A stretch of 64,000 nt of DNA from Planctomycetaceae bacterium (GTDB lineage: Bacteria; Planctomycetota; Planctomycetia; Planctomycetales; Planctomycetaceae). Each line of letters begins with the position of its first letter. The stretch's first letter is position 1. Shown in pieces: positions 1-7,925 of the stretch. The DNA lies in assembly GCA_018699955.1 (NCBI GenBank), contig JABISG010000118.1, positions 1 to 64,000 of the forward strand. Direction: 5' to 3'. The translations under genes and the position numbers were made by a program. The notes beneath the pieces were generated by a model. That model saw only the letters and a list, made by a program, of their open reading frames with translations. It had not been told where the DNA came from and did not search any database.

Positions 1-351
1 CGTCAGCACGACGCAACTTGGCAATGATCTGGTCCACCGTGTGTCGGTTCTGTTTCATCTCAAAGAATCCTTTCCGGGTGTTCAGCCCGGTCAAGATTCT
101 CTCACTCGCTGTGGATCAATTAAAGGGGGGAAGGCCAGCGCAAAGAGGCAAAGATTCGCAGAGGGGGTCCGAAGCACTCTTGTTGGATGCAAACCGTAAC
201 TGCAGTCAATTGAGACCATCCATCGTGGCTGAAGACATCAACTTGTTTTTCCTTTGCGGCCCCTTCGCATCTTTGCGACTTTGCGTCAGAAAATAACCCA
301 CTGATCACAATTTGTGATACTCAGGCTCGCGCGAAATAGATCGGCATCACC
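1..351. other. Intergenic region with imperfect inverted repeat
   Basis: No convincing gene starts or ends here; the short open frames lack a family resemblance and a ribosome site. It holds an imperfect inverted repeat: 138-167 (begins GCGCAAAGAGGCAAAGAT) and 258-287 (ends CATCTTTGCGACTTTGCGTC), separated by 90 bases. The CGCAAAG-type unit resembles short dispersed repeats seen in many bacterial genomes. The promoter of the downstream DUF1559 gene probably lies in 290-345, but I see no clear -35/-10 pair. Confidence 0.5.
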
Positions 352-1203
352 ATGAAAGACTGCCCAGCTTGTGGCGAAGAGATTCAAGACGCCGCTCGGA
401 AGTGCCGCTTTTGCGGCGAAATGATCTCTTCACGCGGCCGATCGCGATCCGGGTCGTCGCGGCGAAAGAAGAAGTCGTCGAACTCGAACGCGATGGTTTG
501 GATTATCGTCGCGGTGGCTGCCGGCGCGTTGCTGCTCGTGATTCCATGTCTTATCGCCCTGCTGTTGCCCGCCGTGCAACAGGCCCGTGAAGCGGCCCGG
601 CGAGCCGAGTGTAAGAACAATATGAAGAAGATCGCAATCGCGATGCACAACTATCACGACACCTACAATAGCTTCCCGCCCGCCTACATTCCCGACGAAA
701 ATGGCGATCCGATGCACAGTTGGCGGGTGCTGATTCTTCCGTTTGTCGATCAACAGGCCCTCTACGATCAGTACGATTTCGATCAGCCCTGGGACAGCCC
801 GGCGAATCAATCGGTCACGAATAACATGCCACCCATTTACGCCTGTCCGTCGAATCCAAACGCCGGCGGCAACACGACACACTACGCTGCCGTATACGGT
901 CCCAATTGCATTTTTAACGGCGCCGAAGCGACAAGAATGCGCGACATCAAGGACGGGACCTCGAATACGCTACTCTTCGGCGAAGTCGATGGCAGCAGTA
1001 TTCCGTGGACGAAACCGGAAGACATCGACATCGCGATTCACTCCACGCTGACCGACCCCGCTGGTTTTCACAGCCATCATGTTGGAGGCGTACACTTTGC
1101 GATGGGCGACGGGTCGGTGCAGTTTTTCAGCGAGAACATCAGCCAACAGGTGCTAGATGCCCTATTCACCCGAGATGGTGGAGAAACCGTCGGCGCTTTC
1201 TAG
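352..1203 (+). CDS. DUF1559 (H-X9-DG) protein with N-terminal zinc ribbon
   Basis: 283 residues. Residues 4-21 form a CxxC...CxxC zinc ribbon (Cys 4, 7, 18, 21; CPACGEE then CRFCGE), followed by a Ser/Arg/Lys-rich linker and one membrane helix at about 47-73. After the helix comes the hallmark LLPAVQQAREAARR of DUF1559, then the family's C-terminal H-X9-DG block (HVGGVHFAMGDGSVQF, about 243-258). Most DUF1559 proteins start with a type IV prepilin signal (GFTLIE-like); here it is replaced by zinc ribbon plus plain transmembrane anchor, so the protein is probably an inner-membrane protein with a cytoplasmic ribbon and an external DUF1559 domain. The function of DUF1559 is not established. Its stop codon overlaps the stop of the convergent downstream gene (shared CTAG at 1200-1203). 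Confidence 0.9.
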   Translation: MKDCPACGEEIQDAARKCRFCGEMISSRGRSRSGSSRRKKKSSNSNAMVWIIVAVAAGALLLVIPCLIALLLPAVQQAREAARRAECKNNMKKIAIAMHNYHDTYNSFPPAYIPDENGDPMHSWRVLILPFVDQQALYDQYDFDQPWDSPANQSVTNNMPPIYACPSNPNAGGNTTHYAAVYGPNCIFNGAEATRMRDIKDGTSNTLLFGEVDGSSIPWTKPEDIDIAIHSTLTDPAGFHSHHVGGVHFAMGDGSVQFFSENISQQVLDALFTRDGGETVGAF

Positions 1204-1856
1204 CGGTTCCTGTCGCCGCGCAACTCGGTCGAAGAAACGTCGGCACGGAATTGCCGCTCGGGAAGTTCGACGAACAGGTCAACGAATTCCGACGGTATTG
1301 CCAGATCGCTCAGCGTCGCGAAACTTCCGCCCATCGAACGGCCGGCGACAAGAAATCGGCAGCCGACGTCCTGGATCTCTGCCAGCGAATCGGCCATCAA
1401 TGCTGCCCGTCCGTCGTAGAAGCGGACCTGCAGAATCCGCTCCGCCGTATCGATGCCGACCACGAACGTCGCACCACAAAACAGCCGCGATTTTTCCACA
1501 AACGTGGCAGCGTTGGTCACCGCCAACACGTCCCGCCCAGGAGAGAATTGACGCAAACGCTTGCGGACAGACGATGGCTTTAACGCCGGCTTGTCGGCGT
1601 TCTTGAGCGTCAACTCGAAACCGACCGGGCCGCCCAACGCCGTTTCCGCCGCTTCTCGGAGCGCGAGATGCCCCGCATGCAGAGGATCGAACGAACCTGG
1701 CAGAATACCTGTCGGAACATCTTGTGACGCAAGCGAGAGTTGCCCGAAGGGCTTCAACCACGCCACACAGTCTTCGACCTGGTGAAGCGCCGCCACAACT
1801 TGCGAAATATCGGCGGGATCGGGATTCATGTCAAATGTCTCACAGCCGCACGGCAA
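1200..1856 (-). CDS. NadD/CoaD-type nucleotidyltransferase homologue
   Basis: 218 residues. The nucleotide-binding motif GSFDPLHAGHLAL (about 54-66) carries the HxGH signature of the nucleotidyltransferase superfamily, and SSTELR near the C terminus matches the second signature (I/V-SSTxIR). The spacing is compatible with an adenylyl- or cytidylyltransferase such as nicotinate-mononucleotide adenylyltransferase, but the N-terminal ~45 residues and the central part are not those of a standard NadD, so the substrate is open. Start: TTG at 1856 is preceded at ideal distance by AGGAG (on the minus strand, about 1863-1869), whereas the in-frame ATG at 1829 has no ribosome site; I prefer TTG but ATG is possible. 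It is divergent from a PncC/CinA-C gene, which also fits pyridine nucleotide metabolism. Convergent with the DUF1559 gene. Confidence 0.75.
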   Translation of the reverse strand: MPCGCETFDMNPDPADISQVVAALHQVEDCVAWLKPFGQLSLASQDVPTGILPGSFDPLHAGHLALREAAETALGGPVGFELTLKNADKPALKPSSVRKRLRQFSPGRDVLAVTNAATFVEKSRLFCGATFVVGIDTAERILQVRFYDGRAALMADSLAEIQDVGCRFLVAGRSMGGSFATLSDLAIPSEFVDLFVELPERQFRADVSSTELRGDRNR

Positions 1857-1905
1857 ATTACTCTCCTCTTAATTATTGAGCTTCAGATCGTTAAAGTCAC
1901 GCCTC

Positions 1906-1935
1906 AAAGCCCTCGGGCTGCGGCCCCAGGGATCG
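1906..1935. repeat. 30-nt hairpin repeat, copy 1
   Basis: Starts AAAGCCCTCGGGCTGCGG and ends CAGGGATCG. It matches 28 of 30 positions of the copy at 17656-17685 and shares architecture with the copy at 51827-51856. This copy has an imperfect stem. It lies in the divergent region between the nucleotidyltransferase and pncC-like genes. Confidence 0.75.
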
Positions 1936-1967
1936 CGCATTTTCTATCGACCATCCGGTGATGCCCC

Positions 1968-2513
1968 ATGACCACGTCACAACAACTCGATGCCGCCGCC
2001 CGCCGACTGGCGAAAGTCCTCAAGCGACGGCAACTGCGCATTGTTCTCGCGGAAAGTTGCACCGGCGGCTTGATCTCAGCCGTGCTGGCAAAGATCCCGG
2101 GCATCTCCGAGCTTCATTGCGGTTCCGCCGTCGTCTATCGTCTGGGGACCAAGCAAGAGTGGTTGGGGATTTCGGCTGCGGTACTCAAGAAACCGGGACC
2201 GGTCAGCCGTCTGGTGGCTGCCGAAATGGCCGAGCGTATTCTGAAGAGAACCCCCGAAGCGGACATTGCCGCTTCGGTCACCGGGCATCTTGGTCCCGGT
2301 GCTCCCAAGCGACAGGACGGCCTGATCTACGTCGGCATCGCACAGCACACGAACTCTGGCCAGACGATTGCCGCCAAGGTGAAACGTCATTTGCTGCCCG
2401 GAGATCAATCGGTCTCGCTGTCGCACATCGACGCCGGTCGGCTGCGTGTTGCGAGGCAGCGCGCGGCCGCTGAGTTTGTTCTGCAACAGGTTATCAATCA
2501 ATTCAACCAATGA
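1968..2513 (+). CDS. pncC: Nicotinamide-nucleotide amidohydrolase (CinA C-terminal domain, PncC)
   Basis: 181 residues, the size of a stand-alone CinA C-terminal domain (no N-terminal MoCF domain). PncC deamidates nicotinamide mononucleotide to nicotinate mononucleotide in the pyridine nucleotide cycle. The family motif AESCTGG (about 29-35), with the presumed catalytic Ser, and SVTGHLGPGA (about 102-111, normally TGIAGPGG-like) are visible. The loop SVTGHLGPGA is somewhat divergent from the consensus, so catalytic detail may differ. The ATG at 1968 has only a weak ribosome site. It is divergently transcribed from a NadD-like gene, 111 bp apart, consistent with a shared control region for NAD salvage (inference). 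Confidence 0.85.
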   Translation: MTTSQQLDAAARRLAKVLKRRQLRIVLAESCTGGLISAVLAKIPGISELHCGSAVVYRLGTKQEWLGISAAVLKKPGPVSRLVAAEMAERILKRTPEADIAASVTGHLGPGAPKRQDGLIYVGIAQHTNSGQTIAAKVKRHLLPGDQSVSLSHIDAGRLRVARQRAAAEFVLQQVINQFNQ

Positions 2514-2877
2514 CGGGAAGACACATTTCTTCAAGAAACTTTGAGGAATTATCCGCACGGCGACAGCGTGTGACCTATGTTTGATAGTAGGAAGTCCTGT
2601 GGAATGTCAATACAGGTCGCTCGCCTGAGAGCAGCGGCAAACAGATGGTTCTGACAGGTTTTCCAAACTGAAAACTCCCTTGCCCCGAGGGACGGTTGAG
2701 GGCGACCAGCGTTTGTCGTTGGCACGTCCTGGACCAACTCAACCACCACCGAGCCGAAACGGGGCGGTTGGACAATTCGGGCAGCCGACTGTCCTTGGCC
2801 GTTTGTGGCTTTTTACGAAGTCGAACCGCGTTGCTGGAATTCACATTCAACAACATGGTCTCACCTGGAGGTTGATG
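2514..2877. other. Intergenic region, no recognised gene
   Basis: About 360 bases between pncC and a small membrane protein gene. Open frames exist on both strands but none has a family match, a signal sequence or a good ribosome site. The promoter of the small gene is presumably near 2790-2850. I saw no terminator hairpin directly after pncC. Confidence 0.4.
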
Positions 2878-3021
2878 ATGGATAACCTGATGAGAAGAAT
2901 CACGATTTACTTCCTCGAACTCTGGCAGAACGCATCGCTGCCCGACTACGCGGGGCTTGTTCTCACGATTGTCATTCTCGGCTGGTTCATCAGCCGTTAT
3001 GGCCGCAAGGTCGGCACATAG
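2878..3021 (+). CDS. Small single-pass membrane protein
   Basis: 47 residues (48 if the adjacent ATG at 2875 is used). A GGAGG ribosome site at 2867-2871 lies six bases before ATG 2878, which decides the start over longer in-frame possibilities. An amphipathic N terminus (NLMRRITIYFLELWQN) is followed by one hydrophobic helix (about 21-36, GLVLTIVILGWFIS) and a basic tail (RYGRKVGT), giving a likely inner-membrane topology with cytoplasmic C terminus. No family recognised. The next gene also encodes a small membrane protein, so the two may be related in function, but there is no direct evidence. Confidence 0.55.
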   Translation: MDNLMRRITIYFLELWQNASLPDYAGLVLTIVILGWFISRYGRKVGT

Positions 3022-3177
3022 TCGGCCGCTGCCGATAACAACAGGCACATTCCCGTCGCGAAGGAAACGCGACCGTGGAACACCGCTCTCGCGTCATCGC
3101 TTGACCGACACCTGACAATGCGCATAGTCTGGTGTGCAGGATTGGTGATCGAGCATCGTTACGGTTGGGGATGAGCA

Positions 3178-3459
3178 GTGTCTCTTTTTGCTTTTGGATT
3201 TGCACCGGGACCGATTGAACTCCTGATAATTGGGTTGCTGTGTGCGGCCTTCGTGGGAGTTCCCGCTGTCATTCTCGTCGTGGTTCTCGTCAACCGGAAA
3301 CAGGGGGCTGGCGGAAGCAGTCACTACGGCCGCATCCGCTGTCCAGAATGCAGCGAATCGATTGTAGCCGAGGCGATCAAATGCCGGTTTTGCGGCGCGA
3401 ATCTTCGAGATGACGCAACCGACGAATCCGAAAACTCGTCGCAAGATGGGAACACCTGA
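3178..3459 (+). CDS. Membrane protein with C-terminal zinc ribbon
   Basis: 93 residues, GTG start at 3178 behind a G-rich stretch (TTGGGG, 3165-3170). One long hydrophobic helix at about 12-38 is followed by a zinc ribbon at 55-72 (CPECSES...CRFCG; Cys 55, 58, 69, 72) and an acidic tail. The ribbon is clearly of the same type as the one at the N terminus of the DUF1559 protein at 352-1203 (both end KCRFCG), though the order of helix and ribbon is reversed. Function unknown; such ribbons usually mediate protein or nucleic-acid contacts. An ATG at 3171 is in a different frame and does not give this protein. Confidence 0.7.
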   Translation: MSLFAFGFAPGPIELLIIGLLCAAFVGVPAVILVVVLVNRKQGAGGSSHYGRIRCPECSESIVAEAIKCRFCGANLRDDATDESENSSQDGNT

Positions 3460-3654
3460 CCGACAACGAAGCGGTCAGCATTCTGCCGTCAGCGATTAGC
3501 ATTAACAAGTACGGAATCCCCGCTTGTTTCTGGTGGAAAGCTGATAGCTGAAAGCCGACACTTTGAGTATTATTGGTTGATGGTGGCTGCCCCTGCCAAC
3601 GGGCCAACCCAATTCTCAATTGATGATTCCTCGATACGTATCGGCTTCCCGTCC

Positions 3655-4056
3655 ATGTTTCGCGTCACACAGCATATCGACTTCTGTTACGGCCACCGTT
3701 TGCTGGAATACAGCGGCAAATGTAGGCATTTGCACGGTCATAACGGGCGGGCCGTGATTGTGATGGAAGGCGCGAAGCTGGGGCCGGGCGACATGTTGGT
3801 CGATTTCGCGGAGATCAAGAATTCGCTGCGAACCTGGATCGAATCGGAACTCGATCACCGCATGATCCTCTGCCAGGATGATCCCGCATTGCCAATGTTG
3901 AAGGAACTGGGCGAACCGATTCATGTCATTGCAGGGAACCCGACCGCCGAAAACATCGCGCGACTGATCCACAACTACGCCCACGACCAGGGTTTTCCCG
4001 TTGTCGAAGTCTCTTTGTGGGAAACTCCCAACGCGTTTGCCACCTATCGCGGCTGA
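3655..4056 (+). CDS. queD: 6-pyruvoyl-tetrahydropterin synthase / QueD family enzyme
   Basis: 133 residues from ATG 3655; an upstream in-frame ATG at 3577 would add 26 residues without family similarity. The zinc-binding histidines are visible in CYGHRL and HLHGH, and the catalytic Cys lies in GKCRHLHGH (C-x3-HGH motif). The downstream part contains DFAEIKNSLR, LDHRMIL and SLWETP, all characteristic of the PTPS/QueD fold, with the Glu that anchors the pterin ring. QueD makes 6-carboxy-tetrahydropterin from dihydroneopterin triphosphate for queuosine and 7-deazaguanine synthesis; eukaryotic-type PTPS makes biopterin precursors. The gene is isolated from other queuosine genes in this window, so the exact pathway is not proven. 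A strong terminator follows 39 bases after the stop. Confidence 0.85.
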   Translation: MFRVTQHIDFCYGHRLLEYSGKCRHLHGHNGRAVIVMEGAKLGPGDMLVDFAEIKNSLRTWIESELDHRMILCQDDPALPMLKELGEPIHVIAGNPTAENIARLIHNYAHDQGFPVVEVSLWETPNAFATYRG

Positions 4057-4095
4057 TGGAAAAAATAGAAAGCGGCAAGCGAGCCAGCAGACACG

Positions 4096-4132
4096 AAAAC
4101 AGCCCGGTCGTCGACGACGGCCGGGCTGTTTT
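4096..4132 (+). terminator. Strong intrinsic terminator after queD-like gene
   Basis: Perfect 12-bp inverted repeat: AAAACAGCCCGG (4096-4107) and CCGGGCTGTTTT (4121-4132), with a 13-base loop that is itself largely palindromic (TCGTCGACGA, 4108-4117). The stem ends in TTTT, and mirrored AAAA on the other side would let it act in both directions. Confidence 0.85.
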
Positions 4133-4475
4133 GATCCAAGCAATACGCCGATTCAAAAATCGGCCCTCCGTGGCGCAACGACCGCTGAAATTCAGTGCCG
4201 CGTGCTTCCGTTCAGCTTGCAAATGTCGCCACAATTGTCCTGAAGCATCTTGTAAGGATGCAGGGCGCGACTCCGTCGCGTCGGCTCAGGCAGTATAAGA
4301 ATGCCCTCGGGGAAAGCAGGCTAAAGACGGGTGAGATCACACTGTTTGCGATTGGGAACTGATTAGCAGAATATGGGTCAGGCTGCAATCAGGGGACCTT
4401 CCACACTCACTCGTCTCATCTTAGCCAAGCCTCCCGAGGGCAGGCTGGGTATCCTGGCAGGTCACTCGTTATGCA
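4133..4475. other. Intergenic region, no recognised gene
   Basis: About 340 bases after the terminator. No supported coding region, and no hairpin of note. It may contain the promoter for the small candidate genes at 4476-4786. Confidence 0.4.
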
Positions 4476-4682
4476 GTGGCCTGCGTTGTTCTGTTAACTG
4501 GTTGCTCTACCACCGACGGTGCGGCAACCGCCGCAAAAAGAAGTCTGATAGCCTCAACAACAACTCACGGTAACGCAAACGTCGTGCCACATATCGCGGT
4601 GTCACAAAAACTTTCGCAGAACACCACTGGAACCCCAGAATACAGCGATTCGCCGACACTACAGGAGATTCAGGATGTTTAG
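4476..4682 (+). CDS. Possible small lipoprotein
   Basis: 68 codons from GTG 4476. The N terminus is hydrophobic (ACVVLLTGC) and ends in a lipobox-like LTGC followed by STTDG, as in a lipoprotein. However, the hydrophobic stretch is very short and lacks the usual positive charges, unless translation begins upstream (in-frame sequence reads ...QVTRYAVACVVLLTGC but offers no standard start codon). No ribosome site is evident. It could be a decayed lipoprotein gene or a chance frame. Its stop TAG (4680-4682) overlaps the ribosome site of the next small open frame. Confidence 0.25.
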   Translation: MACVVLLTGCSTTDGAATAAKRSLIASTTTHGNANVVPHIAVSQKLSQNTTGTPEYSDSPTLQEIQDV

Positions 4683-4690
4683 GAGGAGAG

Positions 4691-4786
4691 ATGGGCGGCG
4701 AAACCCCGCATCTCTTCGGCGCCGAACATTGCGTTTTCGGCGCTGAAATGTTACCAAATGTGTATGAAACGTCGTTTTCAGGGTAA
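4691..4786 (+). CDS. Possible 31-residue leader or small protein
   Basis: An ATG at 4691 is preceded by AGGAGGAGAG (4681-4690), the best Shine-Dalgarno match in this region. The frame gives 31 residues containing the near-repeat FGAEHC / FGAEM and ends at TAA 4784-4786, 79 bases before the sigma-54 regulator gene. No membrane segment and no family. It may be a small protein, a leader peptide, or a remnant; the case rests only on the ribosome site. Confidence 0.3.
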   Translation: MGGETPHLFGAEHCVFGAEMLPNVYETSFSG

Positions 4787-4865
4787 TCCGACGTCGGCGC
4801 CGATCACGTAAGCGCCATAGGCTGTCCGCTTTCGATTTGTGTGCGTCCGGCTGGGGGAATGACTT

Positions 4866-7800
4866 GTGGAAACGAAAGGACGCTGGGCGTTAACGACCAT
4901 CGGCGGACTGATTATCGCCTACTCGGTCCTGGTGCTGAGTTTCATTTCGACCAGCCCCGACCTCAGGCTTCGCTGCCTGCTGGTCAACGATCCCCAAGAT
5001 GCCTCGGCGCCTGCTGGCGTTCAGATTCGAGCGACTCCCAATCTGGAGCATCAGGGTTTGTACCCCCGACCCGGTGACATTCTGGTGCGTGTTGGCGACC
5101 GCCCGATCCGCAGCTTTCTCGACTTCAGCCGACAGTCGGTCGAATTGTACAACGCCGAGATCGGCCGCGATGCCCACCTGCACCCCGGCTCCGATCCTTC
5201 GGAATTGGAGGCGTATCTGCCCAAGCTGGTCGAGATTGAAGACGGGCCACGGATGGTGCAGGTGGAATACTGGAAACCCGACACCCAGACCTTCGAGACA
5301 AGCTGGCTGACAATTCACTCACTGCCGATGAGCGAACTGGTGCTGTTGCTGTGCTGGTTTATGTTGCAGCTGGGAATTGTGACGATTGCCGCCCTTGCGT
5401 TCTGGCGGCGTCCATACGACCAGCCGGTGCGACTGTTTTTCTGCATGTCGACGGCTGCGATGGGGGCTTTTGCGGCAGGACACCACTGGTGGGTTATCGC
5501 GGGCAGCCAATGGTTGCTCATTCCGTTCGTCACCTGTGCCGTAGTTTTGCCGGCTCTAACCCTTCACTTTTTCCTGGCTTTTCCTCGCCCCCGGCCGCCT
5601 TTGTCTCGTCTGCCCACAATCACGCTTGGCGGCCTGTATTTGCCGCCGGTGTTGGCTGTCCTGGGACTGATGTTGATTGTCAACTATGCCAACTGGCTGA
5701 GCCGTGGAGACACGGCAGGCGATCATATTGCGATTTTGCATCAAGCGTTGGCGCTGTTGCGCACCGGGGTTTACGGCTATTTTATCGTCGCAGCAATTCT
5801 GTTTGGTGCTGCGATTATTGCGTTGGCCTTCAGTTATTCCGCCGCCCGGACTCCCATCGAGCGGAGCCAACTGCAGTGGATGCTATGGGCCGGACTGGCT
5901 GCCGTAATTCCCGTTGGCTACGCCATCTATTTGTCGCGAACCGATGCCGTCAAATTTGCCCTCGGCGGCGCTACGGTTCCCATGTTTCTCGCCAGTCTGG
6001 CGTTCATGCTGGCCTATTCGGTCGGCATCGTGCGATTCCGGCTGATGCTGCTCGATCAGGTTGTCAGCCGCGGCGTACTATATTATCTGCTGAGCATTGG
6101 ACTGGCCGTTGCCTTCGGCATCGCCGTGGCAACTGGCAGCCTGCTGTTGCATGCGTTGGGCATTTCGGTTTCATCGACAGAAGTACTAACGGTCGGCGCA
6201 CTGCGGATTCCGCATCAGATCCTGTCGGTCGGCATCCTGCTCATTGTGTCGATCACGCTGCTGCTTTGGTTGCGCGACCGTTTTCAGCGGGTCATCGACC
6301 AGCGGTTCTTCCGTGAGAAGTATCAGCTCGACCGCACGCTACGCAGAATGAACCGCGCAGTGGGCCAGCTTGCCGACCCCGAGTCGCTGAGCGAAATGAT
6401 GCTTGCCTCGTGTCGCGATGTGCTGCAGGTCGACCGGGCGGCATTGTATTGGCGTGCGGTTCCAAGGGGACCGTTTCAGCTTGTTGCAGGCGGCGGTGCC
6501 GAGGACTTGCCCCTTACGCTGATACCGGGCCAGGCTTTCTTAGACGCGCTAGCAGAAGGGGGAAGCCTGCAGCGGATTAATACGGGAACGCGTGCCGAGG
6601 TCTCTCCAGTGCAAGACGTGCTTCACTCGCTGCACGCCGGACTGGTCCACGGGTTGGAAGGCGAAGAAGGAGCAATTGCGATTATCGTCCTGGGCGAAAA
6701 GGAACACAGAGCACCGTACACTGCCGAGGACCTGACGTTCCTGCACACGCTGGGCCAGATTGCCAACGTGGCATTCCATAGCGTTCGTGTGCACCAGAAT
6801 CTGTCGCGGCTGAACGAAGAGTTGCAACAAAAAGTCGAGCGTATCGGCGATCAGCGCCGGCAGATTACGATGCTCAAGTCCGAACTCTCAGGCGTCAGGC
6901 GAATCGAAACGGCCCCGACAATCGCGCCCGCTCCGACGGCCACCGAGACTGTCTTTCATCACGACGCAATCAAAGGCGAAAGCCCCGCCATTCGCGGTGT
7001 CCTCGAAACCGTCCGCAAAGTGGCCGTTAGCGAGTCCTCGGTGTTGATTCGCGGAGAAAGCGGCACGGGCAAGGAATTGCTGGCGCGAGTGCTGCACGAA
7101 AACAGTGCGCGCAGAAGCGGGCCAATGGTTCCGGTCCACTGTGCGTCACTGTCTCCAACGCTGCTTGAAAGCGAACTGTTTGGGCACGCGAAAGGAGCCT
7201 TCACCGGTGCGCATCGCGACAAGGTCGGGCGGTTCGAGTCCGCCGATGGCGGCACGCTCTTCCTCGACGAGATCGGCGACCTCTCGCTGGAAACACAAAT
7301 CAAGTTGCTGCGGGTTCTCCAGGAACGCTGCTTCGAGCCGGTGGGAAGTTCGCGGACAACCCACGTCGATGCCCGCTTGATTACGGCCACGCACCAGGAT
7401 TTGGAGCAACTCATCGAACGGGGGCTTTTCCGCGAGGACTTCTACTATCGCCTGAATGTGATCAGCTTGACCGTTCCAGCGCTTCGCGACCGGGTTGATG
7501 ACGTGTTTGAACTGGCCCTGCATTTCCTCAAGCGAGCATCCACGCGCGCCGGCAAGCAGATCACACAAATCGACGATGCGGCCTTGAAGGCGCTCGAGCA
7601 GTATCATTGGCCGGGAAACATCCGCGAATTGGAAAACGTCATCGAGCGAGCCGTCGTGCTGAGCGAAGAAAATCGCATCACAATTCACGACCTGCCGGCC
7701 GACGTCACAGCAACCGATCATCGGTCGCTGCTGCGAGCCGATGTTTCGAAACCGTCCCCACCCCGCAACATTGGCAACGATCTGGCAGGCGGTGACCTGA

Positions 7801-7925
7801 CAGAGCGTGAAATGCTCGAAACGGCATTGCGACAATGCGGCGGCAACAAGGCGGAAGCAGCCCGTTTACTTCGGTTGCCGCGTAGTACGTACTACAGCAA
7901 GCTGAAGAAGCACGAGATTCGGTAG
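4866..7925 (+). CDS. Membrane-anchored sigma-54-dependent transcriptional regulator
   Basis: 1019 residues, GTG start at 4866 with GGGGGA eight bases upstream (an overlapping ATG at 4859 is out of frame). Order: N-terminal membrane helix (about 9-28), a PDZ-like external segment (about 50-120, RPGDILVRVGDRPI), roughly eight further transmembrane helices (about 158-470), a GAF-like domain (about 505-640), a coiled coil (about 640-675), a sigma-54 AAA+ domain with Walker A GESGTGKE (about 729-736), the sigma-54-contacting GAFTGA loop (777-782) and Walker B LFLDEIGD (about 798-805), and a Fis-type helix-turn-helix (about 975-1019, GGNKAEAARLLRLPRSTYY). All residues expected of an active sigma-54 activator are present. 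It lacks a receiver domain, so the signal probably enters through the PDZ-like/membrane part or the GAF domain. No -24/-12 promoter was found nearby to identify a target. Confidence 0.9.
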   Translation: METKGRWALTTIGGLIIAYSVLVLSFISTSPDLRLRCLLVNDPQDASAPAGVQIRATPNLEHQGLYPRPGDILVRVGDRPIRSFLDFSRQSVELYNAEIGRDAHLHPGSDPSELEAYLPKLVEIEDGPRMVQVEYWKPDTQTFETSWLTIHSLPMSELVLLLCWFMLQLGIVTIAALAFWRRPYDQPVRLFFCMSTAAMGAFAAGHHWWVIAGSQWLLIPFVTCAVVLPALTLHFFLAFPRPRPPLSRLPTITLGGLYLPPVLAVLGLMLIVNYANWLSRGDTAGDHIAILHQALALLRTGVYGYFIVAAILFGAAIIALAFSYSAARTPIERSQLQWMLWAGLAAVIPVGYAIYLSRTDAVKFALGGATVPMFLASLAFMLAYSVGIVRFRLMLLDQVVSRGVLYYLLSIGLAVAFGIAVATGSLLLHALGISVSSTEVLTVGALRIPHQILSVGILLIVSITLLLWLRDRFQRVIDQRFFREKYQLDRTLRRMNRAVGQLADPESLSEMMLASCRDVLQVDRAALYWRAVPRGPFQLVAGGGAEDLPLTLIPGQAFLDALAEGGSLQRINTGTRAEVSPVQDVLHSLHAGLVHGLEGEEGAIAIIVLGEKEHRAPYTAEDLTFLHTLGQIANVAFHSVRVHQNLSRLNEELQQKVERIGDQRRQITMLKSELSGVRRIETAPTIAPAPTATETVFHHDAIKGESPAIRGVLETVRKVAVSESSVLIRGESGTGKELLARVLHENSARRSGPMVPVHCASLSPTLLESELFGHAKGAFTGAHRDKVGRFESADGGTLFLDEIGDLSLETQIKLLRVLQERCFEPVGSSRTTHVDARLITATHQDLEQLIERGLFREDFYYRLNVISLTVPALRDRVDDVFELALHFLKRASTRAGKQITQIDDAALKALEQYHWPGNIRELENVIERAVVLSEENRITIHDLPADVTATDHRSLLRADVSKPSPPRNIGNDLAGGDLTEREMLETALRQCGGNKAEAARLLRLPRSTYYSKLKKHEIR

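Noticed and set aside
138..287. CRISPR-like or tandem repeat from CGCAAAG units
   Set aside because: Only one imperfect inverted pair, no regular spacers; resembles common dispersed CGCAAAG repeats.
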